This document shows positions 1 through 8,219 of a stretch of DNA of 64,000 nucleotides, piece after piece; position 1 is the stretch's first letter; each line of letters begins with the position of its first letter. The notes beneath the pieces are model-generated. The model was not told the DNA's origin, made no database searches, and saw only the letters and a program-made list of their open reading frames with translations. Source of the DNA: Paraglaciecola mesophila (GTDB lineage Bacteria; Pseudomonadota; Gammaproteobacteria; Enterobacterales; Alteromonadaceae); assembly GCF_009906955.1 (NCBI RefSeq), contig NZ_CP047656.1:4029001-4093000 (forward strand), given 5' to 3'. The translations under genes were made by a program, and so were the position numbers.

Positions 1-1
1 G

Positions 2-1114
2 CAACAGGAGCGAGATATTAACGCCCGTGCTCAGTCTTTAGTGCAAGCGGCGCTAGCTAACGGCAGCGACGATAATCTGACGTTACAAATCGCCTATGTT
101 AGCCAGCTTATACCTTCCCAAGATAAGCCGGTAACAGACGTGATGACCGCGTTGCCTTTACCCCCAGCGCTAAAGGTGGGGCAAGTGTTTGATGGGTACC
201 GGGTGATCCGTTCACTACACGTATCAGCGCGAAGCCATGTGTATTTAGTCGAGGATAAAGATACAGAGCTGCGTTGGGTTTTAAAGTGCCCGTCTGTGGA
301 CTTGTCTGACAATGAGCAATTTCTCGAACGTTTTTGTTTAGAAGAATGGATAGGGCGAAGAATACACAATACTCATGTATTGAGTGTGCCACCCAGTGAG
401 CGGCCTAAACAGTATATTTACGTGTTGACTGAGTATGTTCAGGGGCAATCACTACGTCAATGGATGACAGATAACCCTAACCCAGAGTTAGAAACAGTCA
501 GAGGGATTATTGAACAAATCGCTAAGGGTCTACAAGCTTTTCACCGACTCGACATGCTGCACCAAGATATTCGCCCCGAAAACATCATGATCGATGAGAA
601 GGGCACAGTAAAAATCATTGATTTCGGCTCAACTACAGTGGCAGGGTTACAAGAAATTGGTCAAGGTTGTAGCAATAGTGAGCTACTAGGCACCGCTTTA
701 TACATGGCGCCGGAATATTTTCTGGGTGAGGTGGGAACAACTCGCTCAGACATTTTCTCATTGGCGGTATTGACCTACCACATGCTAAGCAGGCGCTTTC
801 CATATGCCACACATGTAGCGAAAACCCGTACTCGTGCTCAGCAAAACCGCCTTATTTATCAATCAGTACGGGATGAAAATAGCGCAGTTCCAGCCTGGTT
901 AGATGCAACATTAAGCAAAGCCTTAAAGATTGACCCTTACAAGCGATACGTAGAACTTTCAGAATTTATCCATGACATGCGCCATCCCAATGCGGATTTT
1001 GTGCGTCAATCAAAACCACCAATTATGCAACGAAACCCAGTGGCATTCTGGCAAAGTGTTGCGGGCATATTGCTCATCAGCAACCTTTATTTTTTATATG
1101 TACTGTTAAATTAA
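2..1114 (+). CDS. Bifunctional PP2C-type phosphatase / Ser-Thr protein kinase, 3' part
   Basis: The gene is cut by the left edge; the frame is open from base 2, so the GTG at 41 is not the real start. The first codons end in a GSDDNLT motif, typical of the last metal-binding region of PPM/PP2C phosphatases. A protein kinase domain follows. Numbered from the GTG at 41, it has a VLK lysine (K82), a catalytic-loop HQDIRPEN (H174-N181, HQD in place of HRD), a DFG (D194) and a MAPE motif. A single hydrophobic helix ends the protein, so the kinase is probably membrane-tethered. Phosphatase-kinase fusions of this kind are known from proteobacteria, often near nitrogen-assimilation genes. The cyanase gene starts 33 bases downstream and is probably co-transcribed. 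The substrate is unknown. Confidence 0.88.
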   Translation, partial: QQERDINARAQSLVQAALANGSDDNLTLQIAYVSQLIPSQDKPVTDVMTALPLPPALKVGQVFDGYRVIRSLHVSARSHVYLVEDKDTELRWVLKCPSVDLSDNEQFLERFCLEEWIGRRIHNTHVLSVPPSERPKQYIYVLTEYVQGQSLRQWMTDNPNPELETVRGIIEQIAKGLQAFHRLDMLHQDIRPENIMIDEKGTVKIIDFGSTTVAGLQEIGQGCSNSELLGTALYMAPEYFLGEVGTTRSDIFSLAVLTYHMLSRRFPYATHVAKTRTRAQQNRLIYQSVRDENSAVPAWLDATLSKALKIDPYKRYVELSEFIHDMRHPNADFVRQSKPPIMQRNPVAFWQSVAGILLISNLYFLYVLLN

Positions 1115-1147
1115 CCAATCAAATCATTTTTACTCAGGAGAAACATA

Positions 1148-1594
1148 ATGCAAAACAGAGAACAAGTCACTCAAGCTATTTTGGTGGCAAAAGTACAGAA
1201 GGGTATTACTTGGCAACAAGTCGCTGAACAGGTCGGTCAATCAAAAGAGTGGACCACAGCGGGATGTTTAGGCCAAATGACGTTTAACGCAGAACAAGCC
1301 GCCGTGGTGGCAAAAATTTTTGATTTGGACGAAAACGCCGAAGCCTGGTTGCAGGTTGTTCCATACAAAGGCTCATTTACTGAAGCGGTGCCAAGTGACC
1401 CACTTTTATACCGTTTGTACGAAATGATTAACGTTTACGGCTCAACAATAAAGTCACTTATTCACGAAGAGTTCGGAGACGGTATTATGAGTGCGATTGA
1501 TTTCTCAATGGACATTCAGCGCGAAGAGAATAGTGCGGGAGATAGGGTAAGTATCGGCTTGTCAGGAAAATTCTTACCCTATAAATCGTATTAA
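1148..1594 (+). CDS. cynS: Cyanate hydratase (cyanase)
   Basis: Cyanase converts cyanate plus bicarbonate to ammonia and carbon dioxide, detoxifying cyanate and supplying nitrogen. The 148-residue product is slightly shorter than the E. coli enzyme (156). It has the helical N-terminal domain and the C-terminal decamer-forming catalytic domain. The three known catalytic residues are present at a constant offset of 7 from E. coli numbering: R89, E92 and S115. The start is an ATG preceded by CAGGAGAAACATA, a strong ribosome-binding site. It follows the kinase gene closely in the same direction. No cynR, cynT or cyanate ABC transporter is visible in the window. Confidence 0.97.
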   Translation: MQNREQVTQAILVAKVQKGITWQQVAEQVGQSKEWTTAGCLGQMTFNAEQAAVVAKIFDLDENAEAWLQVVPYKGSFTEAVPSDPLLYRLYEMINVYGSTIKSLIHEEFGDGIMSAIDFSMDIQREENSAGDRVSIGLSGKFLPYKSY

Positions 1595-1612
1595 TAAGTG
1601 CTGAATGAGGTA

Positions 1613-2914
1613 TTAACTTTCATCACGCAAGCGGTTTACGGTTTCGCTAACATGCTTTGCTCCGGTTAATACCTCTTCTATAATATTGGCGGCTTCTTCG
1701 ACTTGCTTAGCACTTTCAAGCGACTGTTGATGAATACTAGCAATGCTGTCTTTCGCTTTTTGGCTCAAGGCACTGTTGTTGGTAACGAGCTGTTCAATAC
1801 CCGCGGTTGAGCTCACGGTACGCGCTGCTAAGGTGCGTACTTCATCAGCAACCACAGCAAAACCTCTACCGTACTCGCCTGCTCTAGCGGCTTCAATGGC
1901 GGCATTAAGGGCTAATAAATTTGTTTGATCTGCAATGCCGCTAATGGTGGTGACAATTTTTGAGATTTCATCCGATCGTTTGTTCAGTTGTTCAATTAAG
2001 TCTGTCGAGGTCAGTGTACTGGTCACTATCGCGTTGGACGTGTCTACGCTGCGTTGCAAAATAACCGCGCCATCTTTGGATATTTTTGCGGTTTGCATCG
2101 ATGTGTTATATGCGACTTCCGCCGCTTCTTGGGTGGCTAGCTGTTGCTGGATCCGCGCGGTAATGTTTGACGCAATCTTAACGACTTTAATGACCTTGCC
2201 TAGGCTATTGAAAACTGGATTATAGGTAGCCTCTAACCAAATGGTTTGTCCGCTTCGGGTCAGTCTATTGAATTGTCCACCTTTGAAGTCCCCTTGGGCA
2301 AGTTCAGACCAAAAATTGGGATTGTCACGATAAAAATCTTCTGTACAAAACATTTTATGATGCTTACCAATGATGTCGTTTGCACTGGTGTAGCCCATGG
2401 TTTGAATAAAGTTTGCATTGGCGCTAATAATTTCACCTGTTGGGGTAAATTCGATTAACGCATTCGAGCGATCAAGCGCTTCGAATATGGCGGTTTGGCT
2501 ATCTAACCGAACCTTTTCAGCGGTAATATCATTGGCTATTTTGACGATACGAACAATTTTTCCATCTTGCTCAACTGGAAAATAAGTGGCTTCTAACCAC
2601 AGGTCATCACCATTTTTACGTTTACGCAAAAATGTGCCATTCGCACTTTGTCCGCGCCCTAAGCTCAACCAAAACGCGCGGTATTCGGATGAGCTAGATT
2701 CTTCTGTTGTGCAAAACATACGGTGATGTTGGCCTTTTACCTCATCGATTGTGTAACCGACTGTCGATAAAAACAACGCATTAGCATCTAGAATGACCCC
2801 TTCAGGGGTAAATGAAATCGTCGCGCAATGTTGCGCAAGTGAACGAATGAAAGACGCTTCGTAATCGTCTACTTTAATAGAATCTTGTGTCGTTTTAGCG
2901 CGAGAAAAAAACAT
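1613..2914 (-). CDS. Soluble PAS-PAS methyl-accepting chemotaxis protein (BdlA/Aer-like)
   Basis: A cytoplasmic chemoreceptor of about 433 residues with no membrane segments. Two PAS domains (roughly residues 20-135 and 140-255), each with a WLEATY-type PAC segment, precede a short MCP signalling domain. That domain contains the conserved hairpin tip (DQTNLLALNAAIEAARAGE). The domain order matches the biofilm-dispersal receptor BdlA of Pseudomonas and the energy-sensing Aer group, so a redox or flavin/heme-sensing role is plausible but not shown. The start chosen is the ATG giving MFFSRAK, which has AAGG nine bases upstream and matches the usual MFF- start of the family. An in-frame ATG eight codons earlier lacks a good ribosome-binding site. 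It converges on cynS with an 18-base gap. Confidence 0.9.
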   Translation of the reverse strand: MFFSRAKTTQDSIKVDDYEASFIRSLAQHCATISFTPEGVILDANALFLSTVGYTIDEVKGQHHRMFCTTEESSSSEYRAFWLSLGRGQSANGTFLRKRKNGDDLWLEATYFPVEQDGKIVRIVKIANDITAEKVRLDSQTAIFEALDRSNALIEFTPTGEIISANANFIQTMGYTSANDIIGKHHKMFCTEDFYRDNPNFWSELAQGDFKGGQFNRLTRSGQTIWLEATYNPVFNSLGKVIKVVKIASNITARIQQQLATQEAAEVAYNTSMQTAKISKDGAVILQRSVDTSNAIVTSTLTSTDLIEQLNKRSDEISKIVTTISGIADQTNLLALNAAIEAARAGEYGRGFAVVADEVRTLAARTVSSTAGIEQLVTNNSALSQKAKDSIASIHQQSLESAKQVEEAANIIEEVLTGAKHVSETVNRLRDES

Positions 2915-3237
2915 TCTAATCAACCTTTTTGATATCATTTTTGTGTATGGTAAATTATTTACCTATCACTTTTGGTGATAAAGTAGTGCAATGATATAGC
3001 ATTACGCTCATTTTTAGTGGGTTTTTGATACGCCAAAGCATGCTTTTAAGTGGTTAACCAGTAGTTTGGTAGCTTATGCTGACAACATAAGTCGTATCTA
3101 AGATTAATCACTGTGGTATTGGTCTGTTAACAGGGAAAGTAGCGGCGAATATGGCTATTGATAGGCTGTTCTCACTCTTTAATAGCTGAGAAAAAGCTGC
3201 TAACGTGAGTTTCATTACATTTATGAATGGAGTAACA
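2915..3237. other. Divergent intergenic region with two small dyads
   Basis: This gene-free stretch separates the soluble chemoreceptor (leftward) and the MBL-fold hydrolase (rightward). It holds two short perfect inverted repeats: TATCAC/GTGATA at 2964-2980 and CTTATG/CATAAG at 3073-3091. Both are small enough to be operator half-sites, but no regulator is identified. A GGAG ribosome-binding site lies just before the ATG at 3238. Confidence 0.4.
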
Positions 3238-4206
3238 ATGAAGATTACGCAATTTGCACTAGGTTTCATGCTCGCATCCAGCGCCTCGTTAGGAGGGATG
3301 TTGGCGAGTCACGCATTAGCTCAAGAAGCAACTGTGAAGCAATCGTCAGCTGGGTTTTATCGAACGCAATTAGGCCAATTTACCGTGGTAGCCCTAAGTG
3401 ACGGCACAGTAGATTTGCCTATGGATAAGCTACTCCATCAAGACGCTGAAAAAACCAAGCAACAATTAGCAAAGATGTTTTTAAACGTACCTACTGAAAC
3501 TTCAGTGAATGGTTATCTTATTGATACAGGTAATGAAGTGCTGCTAGTAGACACTGGCGCTGGCTCTTTATTCGGCCCGACATTAGGTAAGATAACAAGC
3601 AGTTTGCAAGCCGCTGGATATTCTCTTAGTGATGTAAATCACATATTGATTACGCATTTACACCCTGACCATGTCGGTGGTTTATCAAAAGGCGGACAAC
3701 GCGTGTTTGAAAATGCCACGATACACGCCGGTCAGGCTGATCTCGATTTTTGGTTAAGCAAAGCTCAAATGGCAAAAGCACCAAAAGACAGTAAAGGATT
3801 TTTCCAGGGCGCCATGTCGTCGCTTAACCCTTATGTTAGCGCTGGTAAAGTCAAAGGTTTACAAGGTGATGAGCAGATTGTGCCTGGCATTCAAACTGAT
3901 GCAACCCATGGGCATACGCCCGGCCATACCTCGTACGTGGTGAGTAGTGAAGGGCAGGAAATGTGGGTGATTGGCGATCTTATTCATGCTGGAGCTGTGC
4001 AATTTCCTCATCCTGAAACCACAATTGATTTTGATTCAGACCCTGAACAAGCGAAAGCACAACGCCTACGTGTTTTTTCTACTATCGCTAAGAGAGAAGC
4101 CTTGGTCGCTGGTGCCCATTTGCAGTTCCCTGGTTTAGGACATTTACGTAAAACCCAAGACGGATTTAATTGGGTACCTGCAAATTACCGCCGTCTTCGT
4201 GAGTAG
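3238..4206 (+). CDS. Secreted metallo-beta-lactamase-fold hydrolase
   Basis: A 322-residue protein with a Sec signal peptide (basic start, hydrophobic core, ASHALAQE cleavage region near residue 29), so it probably acts in the periplasm. The MBL-fold zinc motif HLHPDH is complete (H140, H142, D144, H145). A downstream HGHTPGHTS segment supplies another zinc histidine, and GDLIH supplies the bridging aspartate. It resembles the quorum-quenching lactonase/organophosphorus hydrolase branch of MBL proteins. The substrate cannot be read from sequence. The ATG at 3238 is preferred over an upstream in-frame GTG at 3205 because it has a GGAG site and yields a clean signal peptide. The stop abuts a remnant of hmp. 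Confidence 0.9.
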   Translation: MKITQFALGFMLASSASLGGMLASHALAQEATVKQSSAGFYRTQLGQFTVVALSDGTVDLPMDKLLHQDAEKTKQQLAKMFLNVPTETSVNGYLIDTGNEVLLVDTGAGSLFGPTLGKITSSLQAAGYSLSDVNHILITHLHPDHVGGLSKGGQRVFENATIHAGQADLDFWLSKAQMAKAPKDSKGFFQGAMSSLNPYVSAGKVKGLQGDEQIVPGIQTDATHGHTPGHTSYVVSSEGQEMWVIGDLIHAGAVQFPHPETTIDFDSDPEQAKAQRLRVFSTIAKREALVAGAHLQFPGLGHLRKTQDGFNWVPANYRRLRE

Positions 4207-4210
4207 GCTA

Positions 4211-4351
4211 GTAAAGGATTTTTATAGCGGTAATTTTTATATTTGTGGCCCGAACGGTTTTATGGCATTTATCAAAAAGCAGTTGCTAGAGCTGGGTGTT
4301 AAAGAAGCACAGATTCACTATGAGGTATTTGGTCCACATAGCGATTTATGA
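4211..4351 (+). pseudogene. hmp: C-terminal remnant of flavohemoglobin (NO dioxygenase)
   Basis: An open frame of 46 codons plus stop with no usable start, beginning four bases after the MBL gene. It reads FYICGPNGFM, then KKQLLELGVK, then IHYEVFGPH and ends in SDL-stop. This is the very end of the FAD/NAD(P)-binding reductase domain of Hmp-type flavohemoglobins (CGP motif and terminal FGPH). The globin domain and most of the reductase are missing, so it cannot be functional. The breakpoint lies at the 3' end of the MBL-fold gene, suggesting that insertion or deletion there removed the rest. Recognition is from family knowledge of the Hmp C-terminus. Confidence 0.82.
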
Positions 4352-4702
4352 TTAAAACGATGGGCAGCAGCGTGAGTCTTGCATCATTGTTGCAGCCCAC
4401 TGCATTTTATAGCTGAATTTTTTGATAAAAATGAAGCGTGGTTTCTAACTCGATACTGCGTTTACTTGGCAATACATTGCTAACTATTTTCTCGCAAATT
4501 GGCAGCTAGAGTGGCTAAAAGGGATTCATTCTGGCGGTGATATCGCGCAGCAAATGATAGCTGAGCTTCTGAGCTTGTTTGGCGTTTAAATCAATCTTTG
4601 TTTTCGCTATCTTACTTTTGGCGGGCTATCTAGTGTGGCATACTTTACGCTAATCGCGCTTGTTTCCTGCTATTCATTGCCAAATTTCACAATTGGAGCC
4701 TT
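4352..4702. other. Intergenic stretch with possible further gene debris
   Basis: No intact gene. On the plus strand 4449-4589 forms a 46-codon open stretch (containing TWQYIANYF and ELLSLFGV then stop) without a start codon. It may be the tail of another decayed gene, but I do not recognise the family. The remainder is AT-rich leader for rsuA. Confidence 0.3.
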
Positions 4703-5395
4703 ATGCCCGCCCTTAAACGTCTTGACCAACTGTTGAGTAATCTAGGCTATTGTAGCCGTAAAGAAGTTCGCTATTTACTTAAAGACAAACGCGTAACGGT
4801 ACAAGGTCAATATGCAAATTCTCCTGCCCTTAAAGTTGCGCCTGAGACGGTACTGGTAGATGGCGAAGTGCTTGATACACCTGAAGGGATTCTTGTTATG
4901 CTCAACAAACCGTTGGGCTATGTGTGCAGCCACGATAGTGCAGAAGGTATGCGCATATATGACCTATTACCTGCACGATGGGAATCAAGAAACCCTAAAA
5001 TCGTCAGTGTAGGGCGCTTAGATAAAGACACCACTGGTCTTATTTTGGTGACAGACAACACCCAGTTAGTCCATCAGTTGACCTCACCTAAACACCATGT
5101 AGACAAACTGTACGAAGTCACTGTGGATCGTCCTCTGCAACCTGACATCATCGATGCATTCGCCCAAGGGGTGGTACTGGGCGATGGCGCCGAACAATGC
5201 TTGCCGGCAAAAGTAGAGATAATCAGTGAAAATATCGCTAACGTAACGCTAAATGAAGGTAAGTATCATCAAGTGAGAAGAATGTTTGCCGCTTGTGGCT
5301 ATCATGTAGAAGCGCTACATCGCCACCAGTTTGGCCCGTTTTCTCTGCAGGACTTAATGCAAGGTGAATGGCAAGCGGTCACGCTTCCTTGCTAA
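4703..5395 (+). CDS. rsuA: 16S rRNA pseudouridine(516) synthase
   Basis: RsuA isomerises U516 of 16S rRNA to pseudouridine during small-subunit assembly. The 230-residue protein has an N-terminal S4 RNA-binding domain (residues 4-50) and the RsuA/RluB-type synthase domain. The catalytic aspartate is D107 in GRLDKDTTGL, and the KYHQVRRM segment is the conserved C-terminal motif. The length equals that of E. coli RsuA. ATG start; it is monocistronic, with a convergent neighbour 130 bases downstream. Confidence 0.92.
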   Translation: MPALKRLDQLLSNLGYCSRKEVRYLLKDKRVTVQGQYANSPALKVAPETVLVDGEVLDTPEGILVMLNKPLGYVCSHDSAEGMRIYDLLPARWESRNPKIVSVGRLDKDTTGLILVTDNTQLVHQLTSPKHHVDKLYEVTVDRPLQPDIIDAFAQGVVLGDGAEQCLPAKVEIISENIANVTLNEGKYHQVRRMFAACGYHVEALHRHQFGPFSLQDLMQGEWQAVTLPC

Positions 5396-5524
5396 GTAAG
5401 CCGCAATAACGATAAACCAATCAGATTAGGATGTGAGTTGAAAATACTAGTCAACGAGCTTAACGCTCGTCGAAAAGACAATTTTAAAATTGGACCGCTT
5501 TTAGCTCACTTGTGCATACTCGCC

Positions 5525-6652
5525 TCAGGCTGACTTTCGCTTTGCGAATTGTTTAGTAACCGCGCATTCGTATGCTTGCTCAATTCCCGCGTATGCGGGG
5601 CCAAATGCCGCTAAGCCTTTCTCAGTAGTGAACTCTTTCGGGGCCGGTAAAATTACAACCGCCACATTGGCACCCACGCGGTGATGGGGGTTGGTTACAG
5701 GTATGTTTTTATCCAGATCCAGTATGCAGATTAAATCAGGAATGGTCACATCCACCACGCCATTTAGGCGCGCTACCATGTTCTCGTTTTTTACCTCAAT
5801 AGAATAGATTGTGCCTTTGTATTCGCCCTGACCTTGGATATGAATTACCCCTAACGTGAATCCATCTTTGGTTTCAAAATGAAACTTTTTAACGTTACCG
5901 CGAAATGCCACAAAACCTGAGGCACATTCGGCAATAGCATTTGCGATATCATCCTGTGTTTTTGCAGCGCGTCGCATTGTTTGTCCGATGGTTAATGCTT
6001 TGCTAATCGTGCCGGGAATAACCGCGCCGCGAAGCCGCTCCACGGGCAGGGCGTGATCGATAGCTGCAATGTCATTGCGACTAACCATAGCAAGGGCGCG
6101 CACAACACGCTCAGCGCGTTGATCATCGGCAACGTTTTCACAGATAAAGCACTCGCCAAACTCATTGGCCGTTACGATGGGCGCAGCAGGCAAGCCATTG
6201 AAATAATAGGTTGAGTGAGTGATTTCAGGTACGGCGCGCCCAGCTGGGTCCGCATCAATAATATAACCGTCAGTCATGGCGGCTAAATAGAATGAGATCG
6301 CGGTATTTGAGCCACCTAGTTCACAACAAATAGTGCCGTAATAGTCGTCTTCCGTTAACGCTTTTAGGCGTTCATAGGCCACCAACATGGGAATAGTGTT
6401 CACTCTCGGTAGTTGAGCGTATTCACGTTCTTCTTCGCTAGAAATAGGCGTGAGCGCGCCTAGCATATAAGGTGTACATAGCTTTTCACCAGCAGGTACT
6501 TCATTTAGGTCTACCATAGTGAACGTTTTACCTTCTGCAAAGGCGGCTTCAATGTAGCCGAAACCCTCGCTAAGCTCCCCACCGCCACCTGTACCTAACA
6601 CTGCGCAGCCGTGCAAAATATCTGATATGTCTAAACGGGTTAACACTTTCAT
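5525..6652 (-). CDS. DUF917-family protein (S-methyl-thiohydantoin desulfurase-like)
   Basis: A 375-residue protein of the DUF917 family. This family often neighbours hydantoinase genes and has lately been linked to desulfurisation of S-methyl thiohydantoins. Visible features are the N-terminal glycine loop (GTGGGGE), a central CCELGGSNTA segment and an INAEDPAGR-like IIDADPAGRAVPE motif. There is no signal peptide, so it is cytoplasmic. The ATG at 6652 is chosen because AGAGGA lies six bases upstream; a TTG two codons earlier overlaps that site. It lies downstream of an NCS1-type permease and a TonB receptor on the same strand, which suggests the three import and process one small nitrogenous or thio-heterocyclic compound. 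The exact reaction is unproven. Confidence 0.78.
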   Translation of the reverse strand: MKVLTRLDISDILHGCAVLGTGGGGELSEGFGYIEAAFAEGKTFTMVDLNEVPAGEKLCTPYMLGALTPISSEEEREYAQLPRVNTIPMLVAYERLKALTEDDYYGTICCELGGSNTAISFYLAAMTDGYIIDADPAGRAVPEITHSTYYFNGLPAAPIVTANEFGECFICENVADDQRAERVVRALAMVSRNDIAAIDHALPVERLRGAVIPGTISKALTIGQTMRRAAKTQDDIANAIAECASGFVAFRGNVKKFHFETKDGFTLGVIHIQGQGEYKGTIYSIEVKNENMVARLNGVVDVTIPDLICILDLDKNIPVTNPHHRVGANVAVVILPAPKEFTTEKGLAAFGPAYAGIEQAYECAVTKQFAKRKSA

Positions 6653-6833
6653 TTTCAATCCTCTATTGCACTGAGTTTTAATTATTTGCGCAGTGCGAAC
6701 TGTGTCTATAAACGCTTAATGTTAGCGATATGGCACAATTTATTTGTCGGCGAATCAGTGCGTTGCCCGCACAATTTGTTTGAATGCCTTTCGTAATACA
6801 AAAAGATATTTCGTCTTTGGTATTCAGCCCGAG

Positions 6834-8135
6834 TTAAATTTGCTGTGGGACACTGATCGTATTGCGTGATAGCAGATAGTAAGTGGGCAAGGTAAGCAGA
6901 ACCGCATCAAACACCTCTATCGTGGTCAGGGTGATCCACCCTTGATTTGACGCCGTCGAGGTCGCTATCCCCACCATCCACGCGATAATCGCCCGTTTAT
7001 TCACTTGTTTGTTGTGTTCTAAGAGCGCCAATGAGTATTTTTCACCACGCCTGACAATGAAAAAATCCACCACATAGATAGCGGCGACCGGCGTAAAAAT
7101 GATGGACAAACCAAATAAGAAATTAGTGAAGTTGTCGAGTAGGTTAAATGAGGCGACCACAGTGCCTAAAAGCCCAGCAGCCACAATGCACTGCCACTCT
7201 TTACATTTAGGGAATATTGCAATAATTCCCAAGCCGCAGCTGTAAAGGTTAATCACGTTGGTAACGCAGCAGGAAATAAGCAGTAAGAAAAACGCCAAAC
7301 CGCCCAAGCCTAACACCAGCATCACTGAGAGGATGTCACTGTCGGCCACCACAATGCCAGCAAACGCGGCGACAACATACACAAAGGAGTTGATTAATAA
7401 AAAGGGTAAAAATGAGGCGTACACGGTATCAATGGGTTTGGCCGCATAGCGGCTGAAATCCGGCATTAGTACCACGCTGACGATGAAGCTACCGACGACA
7501 GCAGACACCCCCTCGCCAAAGCTAAGTGAAGCGCTCACTTCCTCAGGCGTTGGGTTAGTGTCAGCATAGCCAAAACTACGCACCAATAAATACATAACTA
7601 TGGCAAACAAAATTGGCACCAGTAAATTGGTAATACGCTCTATAGTTTTAAAGCCCCATATAGTGATAACCGTGATCAACAGGCCAAATAACACTTCAAG
7701 CTGCCATGCTTGTGCGGTTACCTCAGCGTGCGTGAGCAATAGTTGTTGACTCACTTGGCTGAATAAGTCCACGTTAATGCCATACCAACCCAGTAAAGAA
7801 AGAACAAAAGCGAGGTTAATAACGTTAGCGCCTGAGCTACCAAATACGAATTTAATGGTCATACAAGATGAAAAACGGTTATGCATACCGACCAATCCGG
7901 TGACTGTTCCAAGCACGGCGAGTGCAAAGCCGCCAAGTAAGAACGCGAAAATGGATTGTTTTAGCCCCAAGGCATCACCGAGTTCGATGCCGGTAATGAG
8001 GCCAGGCACGGCAAAAGCCAGCCCCCCATTTATCATGCCGATACCAACACCATTTACCGTCTCGCTTTGCGGAACGGGCGTTGTGGCGTAATCATTTAGT
8101 GAAGTGGTACTGGGTGATATATGTTCGTCTGTCAT
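6834..8135 (-). CDS. NCS1-family cytosine/purine/hydantoin-type permease
   Basis: A 433-residue integral membrane protein with about twelve hydrophobic segments. It resembles CodB-like members of the nucleobase-cation-symport-1 family: a GLAFAVPG motif in the first segment, an FGSSGANV segment where CodB-type carriers have the signature, and MPDFSRYA in the middle. Such carriers import cytosine, purines, hydantoins or related heterocycles with a proton or sodium ion. Its position between a TonB receptor (outer membrane) and a DUF917 enzyme (cytoplasm) points to the inner-membrane step of one uptake route. The substrate is inferred only in class. The gap to the DUF917 gene is about 180 bases. 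Confidence 0.87.
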   Translation of the reverse strand: MTDEHISPSTTSLNDYATTPVPQSETVNGVGIGMINGGLAFAVPGLITGIELGDALGLKQSIFAFLLGGFALAVLGTVTGLVGMHNRFSSCMTIKFVFGSSGANVINLAFVLSLLGWYGINVDLFSQVSQQLLLTHAEVTAQAWQLEVLFGLLITVITIWGFKTIERITNLLVPILFAIVMYLLVRSFGYADTNPTPEEVSASLSFGEGVSAVVGSFIVSVVLMPDFSRYAAKPIDTVYASFLPFLLINSFVYVVAAFAGIVVADSDILSVMLVLGLGGLAFFLLLISCCVTNVINLYSCGLGIIAIFPKCKEWQCIVAAGLLGTVVASFNLLDNFTNFLFGLSIIFTPVAAIYVVDFFIVRRGEKYSLALLEHNKQVNKRAIIAWMVGIATSTASNQGWITLTTIEVFDAVLLTLPTYYLLSRNTISVPQQI

Positions 8136-8150
8136 TATGATACGGCCTAT

Positions 8151-8177
8151 AAAAAACAGCCTCCAAATAGAGGCTGT
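8151..8177 (-). terminator. Rho-independent terminator after the TonB receptor gene
   Basis: Read on the minus strand, ACAGCCTC and GAGGCTGT form a perfect 8-bp stem with a six-base loop, followed by six T residues (plus-strand A run 8151-8156). It lies between the TonB receptor stop and the permease start. The receptor transcript may therefore be largely uncoupled from the permease and DUF917 genes. Confidence 0.8.
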
Positions 8178-8181
8178 GAAA

Positions 8182-8212
8182 ATGCTTAGCTTATTTCAGG
8201 GAGGCTAAGCAT
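8182..8212. other. Nine-bp perfect hairpin just 3' of the TonB receptor gene
   Basis: ATGCTTAGC (8182-8190) and GCTAAGCAT (8204-8212) are perfectly complementary. The hairpin sits eight bases after the receptor stop and just before the terminator, with no T tract of its own. It may protect the mRNA 3' end. Confidence 0.6.
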
Positions 8213-8219
8213 GTCGACA

